This document shows positions 33,681 to 43,573 of a DNA stretch of 64,000 bases, in pieces. The stretch is from positions 2,105,894 through 2,169,893 of the forward strand of contig CM057063.1 of NCBI GenBank assembly GCA_029945375.1, written 5' to 3'. The notes beneath the pieces were generated by a model, which searched no databases, was not told where the DNA came from, and worked only from the letters and a program-made list of their open reading frames with translations. How positions within the stretch are numbered: the stretch's first letter is position 1; each line of letters starts with the position of its first letter. The translations under genes and the position numbers were made by a program. The DNA comes from Agaricus subrufescens (lineage: Eukaryota > Basidiomycota > Agaricomycetes > Agaricales > Agaricaceae).

Positions 33681-36600
33681 TTATAGGTTGTTGTCGGTTC
33701 GGTACTTGTCCAGGATATCCTTGGCGTTCTCAAGATCTGCCGTGGATTGCCATGTGTCCTCGGAGTTGTCGTATCCTTTCCAGTGTACCAGGTATTGTAT
33801 GCCTCGGCCTTTCTTTCGGTGTCCTCGGATTTCCTCAACTTCGTATTCTTCTTCGTTGTTAATAATGTCCGGTGGCGGCGGTGGGGCAGTTTTCTGACAT
33901 TCGAATTCGGGTGGAATGAATTTGGTGAGGAGTGAAGAATGGAAGACGTCGTGGATTGCCCATGTTTCAGGTAATTTTAGGCGGAACGAGGTGTTTCCAA
34001 CTGGTTCTAGAATCTCGAAGGGGCCGTATCTTTTGTTGTCCATTTTTCCGGAAGGGCGGTTTGATCGTATGTTACTTGCTTCTACGAAAACAAGATCTCC
34101 TTTGGATAGGGAGGGTTTCTGCCGTTTCAGGTTTCCTCTTTCAGACATGGTTTGGTTGTAGTCTTCCAGAGCGTTTCGGGCTTCTTCTCGGGTTTTCGCT
34201 AGTTCCGAGGCAAATTCGTTGGCGAGTGGGTTTGCCGAGTTAACGGTGAGGTTTCCTTTCCAAGGGTGAGTTCCATATGTCAAGAAGAACGGGGTTTGTT
34301 TGGTGGCAGCGTGGGTTTTGTCGTTGTACTGGAATTCGGCGGTGGGGAGCCATTTTGCCCAGTCGTTTTGTTTGTAGTTGACGAAGTTGCGTAGGTATGA
34401 TTCCACTTCTTGGTTAATCCTTTCCGTTTGTCCATCGGTTTGCGGGTGATATGCGGTGGATAGGTTTCTTTCGATACCTAGCGCAGTGCAGAGTTCTTTC
34501 ATGAATTTTGATGCGAACTGGGGTCCTCGGTCGCTAATAATGCGCTTGGGGATTCCATGAATGCGCCAGACTTCTTTCTTGTAGATTTCGGCTAGCTGTT
34601 TTGACGTGAGAGAGGTTTCGGTGGGGATAAGGTGAATCATTTTGGAAAAGCGGTCGACTATGACTAGTATGGCGTCGTGTTCCTCGGATTTAGGTAAGGG
34701 TCCGATCATGTCAATGGAGATTTCTTGCCAGGGGAGTTCGGGGATCGGTAGTGGATTGAGTGCGATGTGACCTGGTTGACGAATGATCTTGTTCCTTTGG
34801 CATTCCGTGCATCCTTTCACGAATCGTTTGACGTCAGTCTTGATGGTGGGCCACCAGAAGGTTCGTTTTAGGAGTTCGAGCATGCGGTAAGTTCCGGGGT
34901 GTCCGATGTCGGGTGGATTATGGTGGTCGAGTAGAATAGTTTCTCGAAGTTTCGGTTCGTCTGGGACGTAGATTTTTCCATTTCGATAGGTGATTCCATT
35001 TTCTTCCCAGAATAGTTCAGGTCGTTTGTTTTTCTCCTGAGTTACGCGGTATTCGGGTTTCGGGGAGTTTCGAATTGCGTTTAAGATGTGGGGGTCCGTG
35101 GAGATGCTGAAGTTTCGGTTCTGGAGGAGGGTTATTTCTAGCGACGTGGGTAATTCGGATAAGGTTCTGATTATCATGCGGTCTTTGAACATTTCGATTT
35201 TGGGGGTGTCTTCTTCGGTTTCGTGTCTGAAGAGTCTTGAGAGGATGTCGGCTTTGATGTTGGTTTTTCCGGGGATATGTCGGAGTAAGTAGTCGTATTC
35301 TTGTAGCATGAGGTACCATCGGGCTTGTCGGGCGTTGAGTTTCTGGGGTTCTCGGAAGTATTTTAGGTTTTCGTGGTCGGTCCAAATTTCGAATTGATGT
35401 TTGGCGTCCAGTAGGTAGTGTCTCCAGTTTTTAATGGCTTTGACGATTGCGAGGAGTTCCTTGTCGTAAATTTCGTAGTTCTTTTCTGCATCGGTGAGGG
35501 ATTTAGACATGAATGCGACTGGGTGCCATTTGCCGTGTTGTTCCTGGGAGAGTACAGCTCCAATTCCTACGTTCGATGCGTCGGTTTCTAGTCGGAATTG
35601 ACCTTCATTGTCGGGTAAGGCGAGTACCGGTTCGCTAGTGACGGCGGTTTTGATGGTTTCGAAGGCGTTTTGTTCGACTTGAGTCCATTCCCATGGTTTT
35701 GGATTCTTACCCCCTTTCAAGGCATTGAGCGGTGCAGCGATAGTGCTGAAGTCCTTGATGAAACGTCGGTAAAAGTTGGCAAATCCTAGGAATCGTTCTA
35801 CGTCTTTGACGCATGTAGGGGTTTTCCAGTTTCGGACTGATTCGACTTTTTCAGTTTCCATGCTTGCTTGACCATCACCTATAACCGTTCCTAGCATCGA
35901 GATCTTGGTTGCATTAAACTCGCACTTGGTTCGTTTGAAGCATAGGTTGTTTTCGTCCGCTATTTTTAGGAATCGCAATGTCCGTTCTTCTAGTTCGGGG
36001 AGTGAGTCGGCAGGAATGGCGAAATCGTCTATGTAATTGACTAGGGAACCATCTTGGATCATTTCGCGGAATATGGTGGTCATCCACCGAGAGAAGGTTG
36101 CGGGAGAGTTGCACATTCCGAAAAACATTACCGTGGGTTCGAATAGTCCTCTGTTGGTTAAGATTGCTCCCTTCCATTCGTCTCCTTCTTTAATCCTCAC
36201 GTTATTGTATCCCCAGATGATGTCGAGCTTGTTGAAGTATTTGGCGTGTTTAAGCTTTCCGATGACTTCGCTAATGAGTGGTAGGGGGGTCTTGTCCTTG
36301 ATAGTAACTTCGTTGAGCTTCCGATAGTCTTGGCATAACCGTAGAGATCCATCTTTTTTAGGTACAAAGAAACACGGGGCGGCGTAAGGGCTTTTGGATG
36401 GTCGGATTCGGTTAGAGGCCAGATTTTCATCCAGGAATTTGTTGAGCTCGATTTCCTCTTTCGGAGTCATTTCGTAGACCTTTGCATCGATTTCATTTGG
36501 GGCGTCCGGGAGTAGGTTGACCTCGTGATCCCATTGGGTTCTTTTCGGTAGTTTGTCGAAGTTCTTTTTGTTGAAGAGGTGGGTGTACGGTCTCATGTAT

Positions 36601-37300
36601 TCAGGTAGGTCGAGGGGATTGGTCGGATCGGGTTCCTTTTCTTCTTCAAAGTCCTCCCATTTGGTTTGAAGTCGTCGTAGGTGTTCCGGTAGTGAGAAGT
36701 TGGTGTGCTTGATTGAGCACTCGGGTGGGCATCTTGAGAAGGTTACCGTTCCTCGGTTCCAGTCGATTTCCGGGTTGTGTTTGGTTAGCCAGTCATGTCC
36801 AATGAAGATGTCCGCCGAGTCCAGTTCGGCTACGACTGCGTCGATAGTTTCTTGGTGTCCTTCTATGTTTAGATCCAGATTGACGAATTTGGTGATGGGT
36901 TCTTTTCCGCTTGGGGTACCGTCGGCGTTGGTTGCTTGGATGGGATGATCGAGTTTATGGGTGGGGATTTTCTGTTTATAGACGGTTCGTTTGTCGATAC
37001 AGGTGTGGGTGCATCCCGAGTCAAGCATGGTTTTGGCTTGGAACGTTTCTCCATTAGGTTTGGTGATTTCCGGTTTGAGTATTAACTCCTGCACTCCTAG
37101 TCGTTTCTGAGGGCAAACATATCGATTTCTCATACGACTAGATACATTGGTTCGCGAGTTCGTGCCTACTCCGAACCTTTGGGAAAATCCTGTTGAGTTT
37201 CTTCGGCTGTTCCTTCTTCTCCGGTGGTAATAGCGCGAATCTTGGTTTGCTTCTTGGGACTTCGGCATACTTTGGCGATGTGGCCGGGTTTGCCACAATT
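33681..37300 (-). CDS. pol: Ty3/gypsy pol polyprotein, about 1,205 aa, intact
   Basis: The frame is open from a stop near 37303 to 33681. Protease: MLDSGCTHTC at residues 91-100 and FIGHDWLTKHN near 168. Reverse transcriptase: FVPKKDGSLRLCQDYRKLN near 313-331, first Asp in NKLDIIWGYNNV (361), and YIDD at 424-427. RNase H: TDASNVGIGAVL from 574 and YEIYDKELLAI. Integrase: H-H-C-C with GCTECQRNK, then SIDMIGPLP, SDRGPQFAS and HPQTDGQTERIN. The last 60 residues are a canonical chromodomain (EYEVEEIRGHRKKGRG, HWKGYDNSEDTW). It overlaps the end of gag by about 130 nt in the -1 frame. All catalytic residues I can place are present, so it may still be functional. Confidence 0.97.
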
Positions 37301-38296
37301 ATAGCATTCGATGTTGGATTTGAATCCTTGGTTTCGGCATTCCTTCTTTATGTGGCCGAATTTGCCGCATTTGAGGCATTTAGGCTTGCCGTTGGCATCC
37401 CATTCCAATTTCCTGGCTCCTATTTCCATGGGTTGTCCATTTCCTCCGTAGGTGATTCCGGTAGCGGTGCGGTGGTCATTTCGTCGTCTTTCGGTGTCTT
37501 CCCATCCCTTCCCAACTGATCCGATGGCGGCGATCCATCCTTTGAGAGAGGTGGGAATGGCATTCGGGGGGTAACCCAAAATGGTGTGGATTACATCTGA
37601 TCTGGTGTGCTGCTTCAGGAGGTAGAGCGCGTGATCCTCGCTGGATCTAGATTGAAGGACGAGGGCGGTAAATTTGACAAGGAAGTCGTTGGTGTGAAGG
37701 TTTCCTTGTTTAAAGGATTCGATCTTATCTTTGGCGATCTGTTGTTCGTTTCCGGGGGAAAAGGCTTCCACGATTTCTTCGGCAAAAGCTTTCCAATCCG
37801 CGGTATCGTCTCCTTTGATAATCTTGTCTTCCCATTGTTTAGCGAACCATCCTGGGATTTCTCCTCTCAGGCGGTTGGTGACGAGTAGTATCTTCGAATC
37901 TGCGTCTTCATATTTGCTAAATTTGAGGAAAACGTTCATTCCTCTCCACCAGTCGTTAAACTTGTTCCTATCTCCATGGAAGAATCCTGGTTCCATGACA
38001 TCCTTGTGGTCGATTGCGTTGGTAGGCTTGGTTTCAGTGTTGTTGTTCACCATTTCTTTCAGTTCTAGTTCTTCGAGTTCTTTCGCTAGTCGGTTTAGAT
38101 CTTCGTCGAGTGGTGTGTTCTTCGGTATTTGTTCTGGGTCTGGTTCTTCTGGTTCCTGTTCGTCGTTTTCTGATGGGGATTCTGTTTCTTGGTCTTCCTC
38201 GTGTCTGAGGGCTTCAAATCTGTTTCCGTTTCGGTGTCCTTCGAAGAAAACTGTTTCAAAATCGATTCCGAATAGTTCTGTGTCGTCTGTGCTCAT
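37166..38296 (-). CDS. gag: Ty3/gypsy gag, 376 aa, two CCHC knuckles, intact
   Basis: It starts MSTDDTELFGIDFETVFF at 38296. An acidic N-terminal third (EPEEPDPEQIP; LAKELEELELKEMV) precedes the capsid region (WWRGMNVFLKFSKYEDADSK, RLRGEIPGWFAKQW, ESFKQGNLHTNDFLVKF). Two zinc knuckles follow near residues 306-319 (CLKCGKFGHIKKEC) and 331-344 (CYNCGKPGHIAKVC). They bind RNA during packaging. The stop at 37166 lies inside the pol frame. Pol would be made by a -1 frameshift; a T TTT CCC AAA stretch just before the gag stop is a candidate slip site but not an ideal heptamer. Confidence 0.95.
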   Translation of the reverse strand: MSTDDTELFGIDFETVFFEGHRNGNRFEALRHEEDQETESPSENDEQEPEEPDPEQIPKNTPLDEDLNRLAKELEELELKEMVNNNTETKPTNAIDHKDVMEPGFFHGDRNKFNDWWRGMNVFLKFSKYEDADSKILLVTNRLRGEIPGWFAKQWEDKIIKGDDTADWKAFAEEIVEAFSPGNEQQIAKDKIESFKQGNLHTNDFLVKFTALVLQSRSSEDHALYLLKQHTRSDVIHTILGYPPNAIPTSLKGWIAAIGSVGKGWEDTERRRNDHRTATGITYGGNGQPMEIGARKLEWDANGKPKCLKCGKFGHIKKECRNQGFKSNIECYNCGKPGHIAKVCRSPKKQTKIRAITTGEEGTAEETQQDFPKGSE

Positions 38297-38361
38297 ATAC
38301 TGAGCTTGTCGCGGTTTCCTGCCTCAATGACTAGAGGTCTTTCTGCAAGGTGAGCTTTACG

Positions 38362-38373
38362 ACGCTTTACCAA
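38362..38373 (-). promoter_or_regulatory. Self-primer binding site of the full-length element
   Basis: One base inside the 5' LTR the minus strand reads TTGGTAAAGCGT. It is the exact 12-nt complement of ACGCTTTACCAA, found in the LTR sense strand (plus 38451-38462). The latter starts 32 nt after the LTR TATAAG (plus 38489-38494), where transcription should begin. Thus the 5' end of the RNA can pair with its own primer site, as in Tf1-type elements. Confidence 0.75.
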
Positions 38374-38374
38374 A

Positions 38375-38665
38375 TGTTACGACCTTATAGCGATTAGCTC
38401 AGGTTGCAACTTAAGGCAAAGACTTGAGAGCGATAAGGGAATATAGCGAGTTGGTAAAGCGTAAGGAATACAGAGTATAACTACGCTACTTATAGAGGAG
38501 TCGACTACCTAATAATAGAAGTAGAAAGCGGGCTGAGTAAGTATACCCGAGGTGTCTGACTAACGATGAGAACAAGTACACGAAATAGGCAAGGCGAGCA
38601 TATGGGTGTGGAGCAGTAGCATGTGGACCTGGGTCAGGGGACGATAATAGAAATAGATCATAACA
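38375..38665 (-). repeat. 5' LTR of the full-length element
   Basis: 291 bp, with the sense-strand TATAAG box at 38489-38494 and a predicted RNA start near 38462. It ends next to the right-hand TCCAA target copy. Confidence 0.95.
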
Positions 38666-41600
38666 TCCAATGTCAATGAAGAAGCTCTGCCCCCCTCCCC
38701 CCTTTTCCCAATGTCTCAACACCATCCCCATTGACGCAAAGGCATCTCATTCATCTTCTCTCTTTACTATATATGCAAGTCCCATCTGGTGAAACCTGAG
38801 GACAATTCTTCAGTCCTCTCACCCACTATGTCCTTATTTCTTCACTTTGTAAACAACAACAATGGGCTGAGGCTGGATTAATAATGCACACCATAGCAGC
38901 TTTACTTTTTACTGGGAGATTGGTCTTTGCTTGGACAATGAATGAGACTCTTGAGGAAACAATGTGTACAGTAACAGAGTAAGGCAGTCATTTTTCTTGG
39001 ACATCTTTTTGTAGCCTTACATATTACTTTCAGGGCTTTTGAGCTGGTTGAAAAGTACTTTAATGAAAGGACAGAAAGTATTATTCCTATGCTATATCTT
39101 CTCAAGTGTGGGCTCTCCAGTCTCCATATGGCCACGGAGTTGTCTTTCCACTTCAACGCTCCTGATCTTTCCAGCAGGTCTGCAATTTTCAAAGGGTGTG
39201 AATTGAGTGTATTGGATATAGGCGCACTTCATACCCAATTCATAGCTGGAATAATGGAGGACATAAACAAGTTGACGTTCCATCATCCTGGTTTTGAACT
39301 TGATAGTGATGAATTCATACATGACAAGCCACATGAAGTCAAGCCTGGATATTCTTTCATTGTTGATTGTCGCAATTTATGGAACCAATGCCCTTCATTA
39401 GTGCAGCACATCTTACAGATGCCTGCCCTTTTCAAGAAATATGCCTATGTTACTCCTGATGGTTCAATATCATGGATCTCTACGACAATTGCCAAACACA
39501 TTCAAAAAATGTATGACATACAAATGAAGATTATCTGTACCATCATTCTTAGCTATGGTGAACTGGTGTGAGGAACAGAGTTAGCTTCACACCTCCTCAG
39601 TAACATACCAAGAGGCTCAATCTGAAACTTTTTTGTTCTCTTCAATATGCCAGTTCTTTGAGCTTCATTCAATAAAATGTCATTGCATGATGGTTCTGAT
39701 AAAGTTATTTGTTGATTCCCACTGCCAGAACTAAAGTCAGCGCTCATTCAATTTCCCAATTTCTTAAGGCCACTCTATGCTGAGTGGCAATTGTTTCTTC
39801 ACCCACACATGACTTCCAATGCCAAATACACCTGTTTGTAGGGCAATACCGCCCACTCACAGCTCATGAAATATCTACCATCCTTGCCAAGTACACACAG
39901 GAACAATTAAATGTCTGGCTCACTTTACAGTCCCATCAACAATACATGGTGTTTATTAGAACATGCAACCACAGTGTGTTCATCCATGCTGCGGAATTGG
40001 ATGCCGAGACATCTCAGCAGTTCGGCCACTTGGACACAATGAACGTCCAGCATTATGGCCATGATGGTCGCACTCCAGCTGGTATGAACCTGAAGACATT
40101 TTTTGCGAACATGTGTGTCAGCACAGTGTTCCATATCCTATACAGACACTTGCTGTCCCTCTTTTGTCATCTTGAAACTGGCAAATTGCACTCCCAAAAA
40201 CTTATAGCTATGATCAACTCCATACAAGGCATCCCCCTCAACACCACTGCCAATGAGAACACTCCATCAAGTGATGCTAGCACTGACAACTTGTTTATGA
40301 GGATGAAACAGCTCCTCAACGAGTCTATTGCTACATCACATGCAGCGATAGTGAAAATGTTTTCGCCTTCAACTACGCTTCAACAGAATGAACGCCAGTC
40401 ACCCCCTTCATCCATCGAAGTCCACCCGTTTGCTTTACAAAAACTTTGGGAAGCATTTACATACTTATCTCCGAATATGTTGTTCTTCAATCAACAGCAG
40501 GGAGAAGTTGCGCAGTTATTGTTGGAGGGTAATAGACACATTGTATATGTATCACCTACAGGTACAACTAGTAATTCCTATTCACAGGTGATAGTTACTT
40601 ACCTACCAAGTCCAGGTAGTGGCAAGACAACACCTCCACTGCTTGTTGCCAAGTCTTTTGATTGGGGGCAGTCTACAATTTTCCTTCTCCCCCTGCTGGC
40701 AATGCATGTTCAATACCAACATGCAGCCAAAGGCTTTGTGCTCACCTCTGAGAGTTGGAATCCGAGAACATCGTCTTTAGCACCCGCGGCCCTGATTCTC
40801 GCAATACTTGACATTGCTACATGCAAGATGTTCAAGGCATATGTTCAAAGTCTTGTACAGAAGAATCTCATTGCACGGATCATTATAGATGAGGTGCACC
40901 TGATCCTGACTCATGCTGACTTTTGCCCTGTCATGGATCTGTTACAATGGGTAGCATCAAGCCAAGTACCTATCCTCCTCATGAATGCAACATTACCCCC
41001 GTCATTGGAGGCGTCCCTCATTTCAAAAATAGGTATAACCTCTGCATATATAACAAGAGCACCAACTGCATGACCAAACATATCTTTCAGAGTCAGATAT
41101 GCTGAGGGCTCTATTGACAGCGCTGTCAAAGATGAATTTCAATGTGCAATGGCCTATTCTCACAACAACTGCCTCCTCATCTTCTGCCTCAGCGTCAGTG
41201 AGGCCATACATTATGGTCAGCTGTTGGGCATCCCAGCATGCTATTCCGGCCTTGGCTTTGAAGAACTTAAATCAGTTCTGCAAAGATTTCATTCCAAACT
41301 GGATACCAGAGCCCTGACTACAACGTCTATTCTTGGTGTTGGCTTAGATATTCCTAGTGTAACTCATACCATTCATGTCAATTTTCCCAGAGACACTCTA
41401 GCATATATACAGGAAGCCGGTCGTGCAGGCCGTGGTCATGGGCTCCTCTGGTGTTTTCGACAGTTATCCTTCCTTCTAATATTCAATTACCCCGCTTTTC
41501 TTCAGACGATATTTTCGGTAAACGAGTACTCTATACATCACTAATAGATACATCAAAATGCTGGTGTGTTGTGCTTCAATCCTTTCTTGATGGATATGGC

Positions 41601-42730
41601 TCACCTTGCTCAGCACTCTCCGGGAGCACCTATTTGTGTGATGTATGTGAAGTTGTATCCAACATGCCACCTGGTGCATACCATGCTACCCTTTGACTGA
41701 CCTGTTTAATGATTTTAATCAGTCTACTTGGCGAAAACTGGCAATCTCCTCACTTCTGAACACCCAAGACTAGTCTTCTTGCACCAGCCATTTGAGTACA
41801 ATTGGCTCTCTCAGGAGCTCAAATGTATTCACAAAGGGCTATACTACTATTCAACTGCATGCATTTCGTGCGCTATTCAAGGACTGAAAGCAGACTCATC
41901 AAGGCACTTGTTCCAACACTGCCAAAACTTCCTATCACCTGCTACCAATCCTATCAAGTATCAGGAGTTCAAGGTGAGAGCAGTGTTCCCTGTTGGAACA
42001 TGCTTTCAATGTGGACTTAATCAGAGGGTGGGTTATTCTTATCTACTGTTCATCTACCTGCTCATGCCCCCCAATCAGCTACATTACACGAATCAATTTG
42101 GAGAGACAGTATATCTTCACGACTATGTTTATGACCCTGTTAATCCCTGTCCATATGCAGGGATTCTAATGGCAGCTGTTTTTTCAATAATTGAGGATCA
42201 ACAACTGCTCCAGAAAGTCAGACAAAAAATGCCTAAAATAAAGGATCCCAATCTTGATCTTCTCGATTGGATTTGTGAAAAGGAGTTATTCACTCTCCAT
42301 TCAAATGCGTTGATGTTGTTATTGTGGTGCCTTAGATCTTGAGATACATTGCTTCTGTAATTAGACATTGATAAGTAGTTGTATTTACCAAATCCAGGGA
42401 TACTTATAAAGGGCATTGTTGCAATGAAAATGACGAGACCATCCCACCTTTCCTTTAACCACCACATTCCCCCTCGCCCTCCTGTTTGTTGTCTCATTCA
42501 TTTGCCATGTCATCCCCTGTCTCCTCCCCCCTCCCCCCATTTCTCTGTGCATAATTTGTAGTTTTAGGCATAAATAATCACTGTGTATATCGTTATTCTC
42601 GTAGCTTGACACATCGTTATTTTGCTCAAAGATTGATAGTCCCTGTCCATTTTCCCCATTCTCTCCAACTTGCATTCTAGTTTTCATCATCTCTCTTATG
42701 CATTTTTCTTTTAACTTTTCTTGACCCACC

Positions 42731-43573
42731 ATGGACTCACTGCCAGTATCCAACAACACCAATCATGCGAGCACAATGTTGCGGCTATTTTAGTAAGTAC
42801 CTCACCTCATACTCACGAGCAATGGACATATCAATGCTAGTTGTGCCGCCTGTAAAACAGATTACGAATTCGATAGCAACCAAGTAAATGTTCATAGGCG
42901 CAATTGTACCATTCAAGAGGCTCGAGTACATTATCCCCTACCTAATGAAAAAACTGAATACAGCCCCACTTATATGTTTTGTTGCCATTTCAACAAACAT
43001 TTCCATTGCATTAGGTGCAAGGGAACCTATCTCTCAGCCAATTTGTTCCAAGTATGTATTCATTTATGACTATATGCGGTAAATTTACTTATAATGCTAT
43101 TTCAGAGACATACAAAAGCATGTATTTTTAAAGGAGATCCAGCAGATGACCTGTATACACAACTCAGCAAACAGCCATCTATGCCAGCCTCAAAGCACCC
43201 TGCAAGCAATCCCATTGACCCTTGCTTTTCACGCCATTCTCCTGCCACCCACACCACTCTTAAGGATCTTTACACAATGCCGCTTCTGGTTGAACGACCC
43301 AACACTCCCAAGCTTAACCTCAGGCAGGCTCTGTGCCAACACCAATTGATTGGGGGACGCTCCAGCAGCAGTCATGGTGCTGCTATGAGTTCTCTGCGTC
43401 CTCACTCAGCACCTTGGTCTCAGAAGAGTGTTCGTGGTGTCGAGGCCCATTCTCAGCAATCCAGTGTCACTAGGTCGATGCCGAGCCTTTCGGGAATAAG
43501 TGTCAAGGGCAGGTCTCCAGCGAATGCTGCCCCCACTCCCATCCCTCGCTCAGAATATCAATACCTTTTCTGA
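42731..43573 (+). CDS. Small protein with two C2HC zinc fingers, intact three-exon gene
   Basis: The start is in an excellent context (CCACCATGG). Exons 42731-42792, 42842-side 42841-43051 and 43106-43573 are separated by GTAAGT...CTAG (48 bp) and GTATGT...TTCAG (54 bp) introns and join in frame into 246 residues. Finger 1 is CAACKTDYEF...VHRRNC at about residues 22-43. Finger 2 is CIRCKGTYL...RHTKAC at about 75-95, completed only after the second splice. A Ser/Pro-rich tail without a known domain follows. The gene begins about 390 bp after the OrsD-RecQ pseudogene in the same direction. C2HC/C2H2 fingers of this kind occur at the N-termini of fungal transposases, so it could be a transposon relic or a truncated transcription factor. 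No stop interrupts it. Confidence 0.65.

Larger units (their letters stand above)
31814..38665 (-). mobile_element. Full-length Ty3/gypsy chromovirus, 6,852 bp, with TSD TCCAA
   Basis: LTRs of 296 and 291 bp both begin TGTTACGACC and end near GTCGTAACA. TCCAA flanks the element on both sides (31809-31813 and 38666-38670). Minus-strand order is self-primer site, gag, pol in -1 frame, two further ORFs, polypurine tract (ACGGAGGGTGA), 3' LTR. Gag and pol are open end to end. The LTRs differ at roughly 20 of 290 sites by my rough count, so the insertion is not brand new. The element is richer in CG than its surroundings and interrupts the OrsD-RecQ gene. Confidence 0.97.
30356..42342 (+). pseudogene. 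OrsD-RecQ helicase gene, copy 2, split by a Ty3/gypsy element
   Basis: Order: C2H2 finger CCKCGFKDFNMDKVK|KHLEMH across a 57-bp intron (from 30500); OrsD-type region LGLIVNTTHNVVICLTCKG...AHFLKYH and CLTCHHCYSSNKTFKLH (30840-31145); helical block; acidic linker YDSDNNSNV, cut at 31813 and resumed at 38671. After the element: IMHTIAALLFTGRLVFAWT, intron, then FNAPDLSSRSAIFK (39155). The RecQ domain has P-loop SPTG|SGKTT split by an intron (40562-40615), box II IIDEVHLI, NATLPP, and motifs V-VI TSILGVGLDIPS and QEAGRAGRG. A cysteine-rich C-terminus follows (CISCAIQG, CFQCGLNQ). TGA stops lie at 30918, 31359, 39569, 39623, 39659 and 41071, and a frameshift near 41440. Related helicases are multicopy and often telomere-linked in fungi. 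Confidence 0.85.

Noticed and set aside
32226..38303. Plus-strand frames opposite the Ty3/gypsy element (up to 190 codons)
   Set aside because: They are shadows of gag, pol and accessory ORFs caused by CG-rich third positions.
1..41073. TGA reassigned to an amino acid or read through
   Set aside because: Intact genes here (42731-43573 and 52183-53980) end in TGA and have no internal TGA, and paralogues show CGA at matching places. Decay explains the pattern better.
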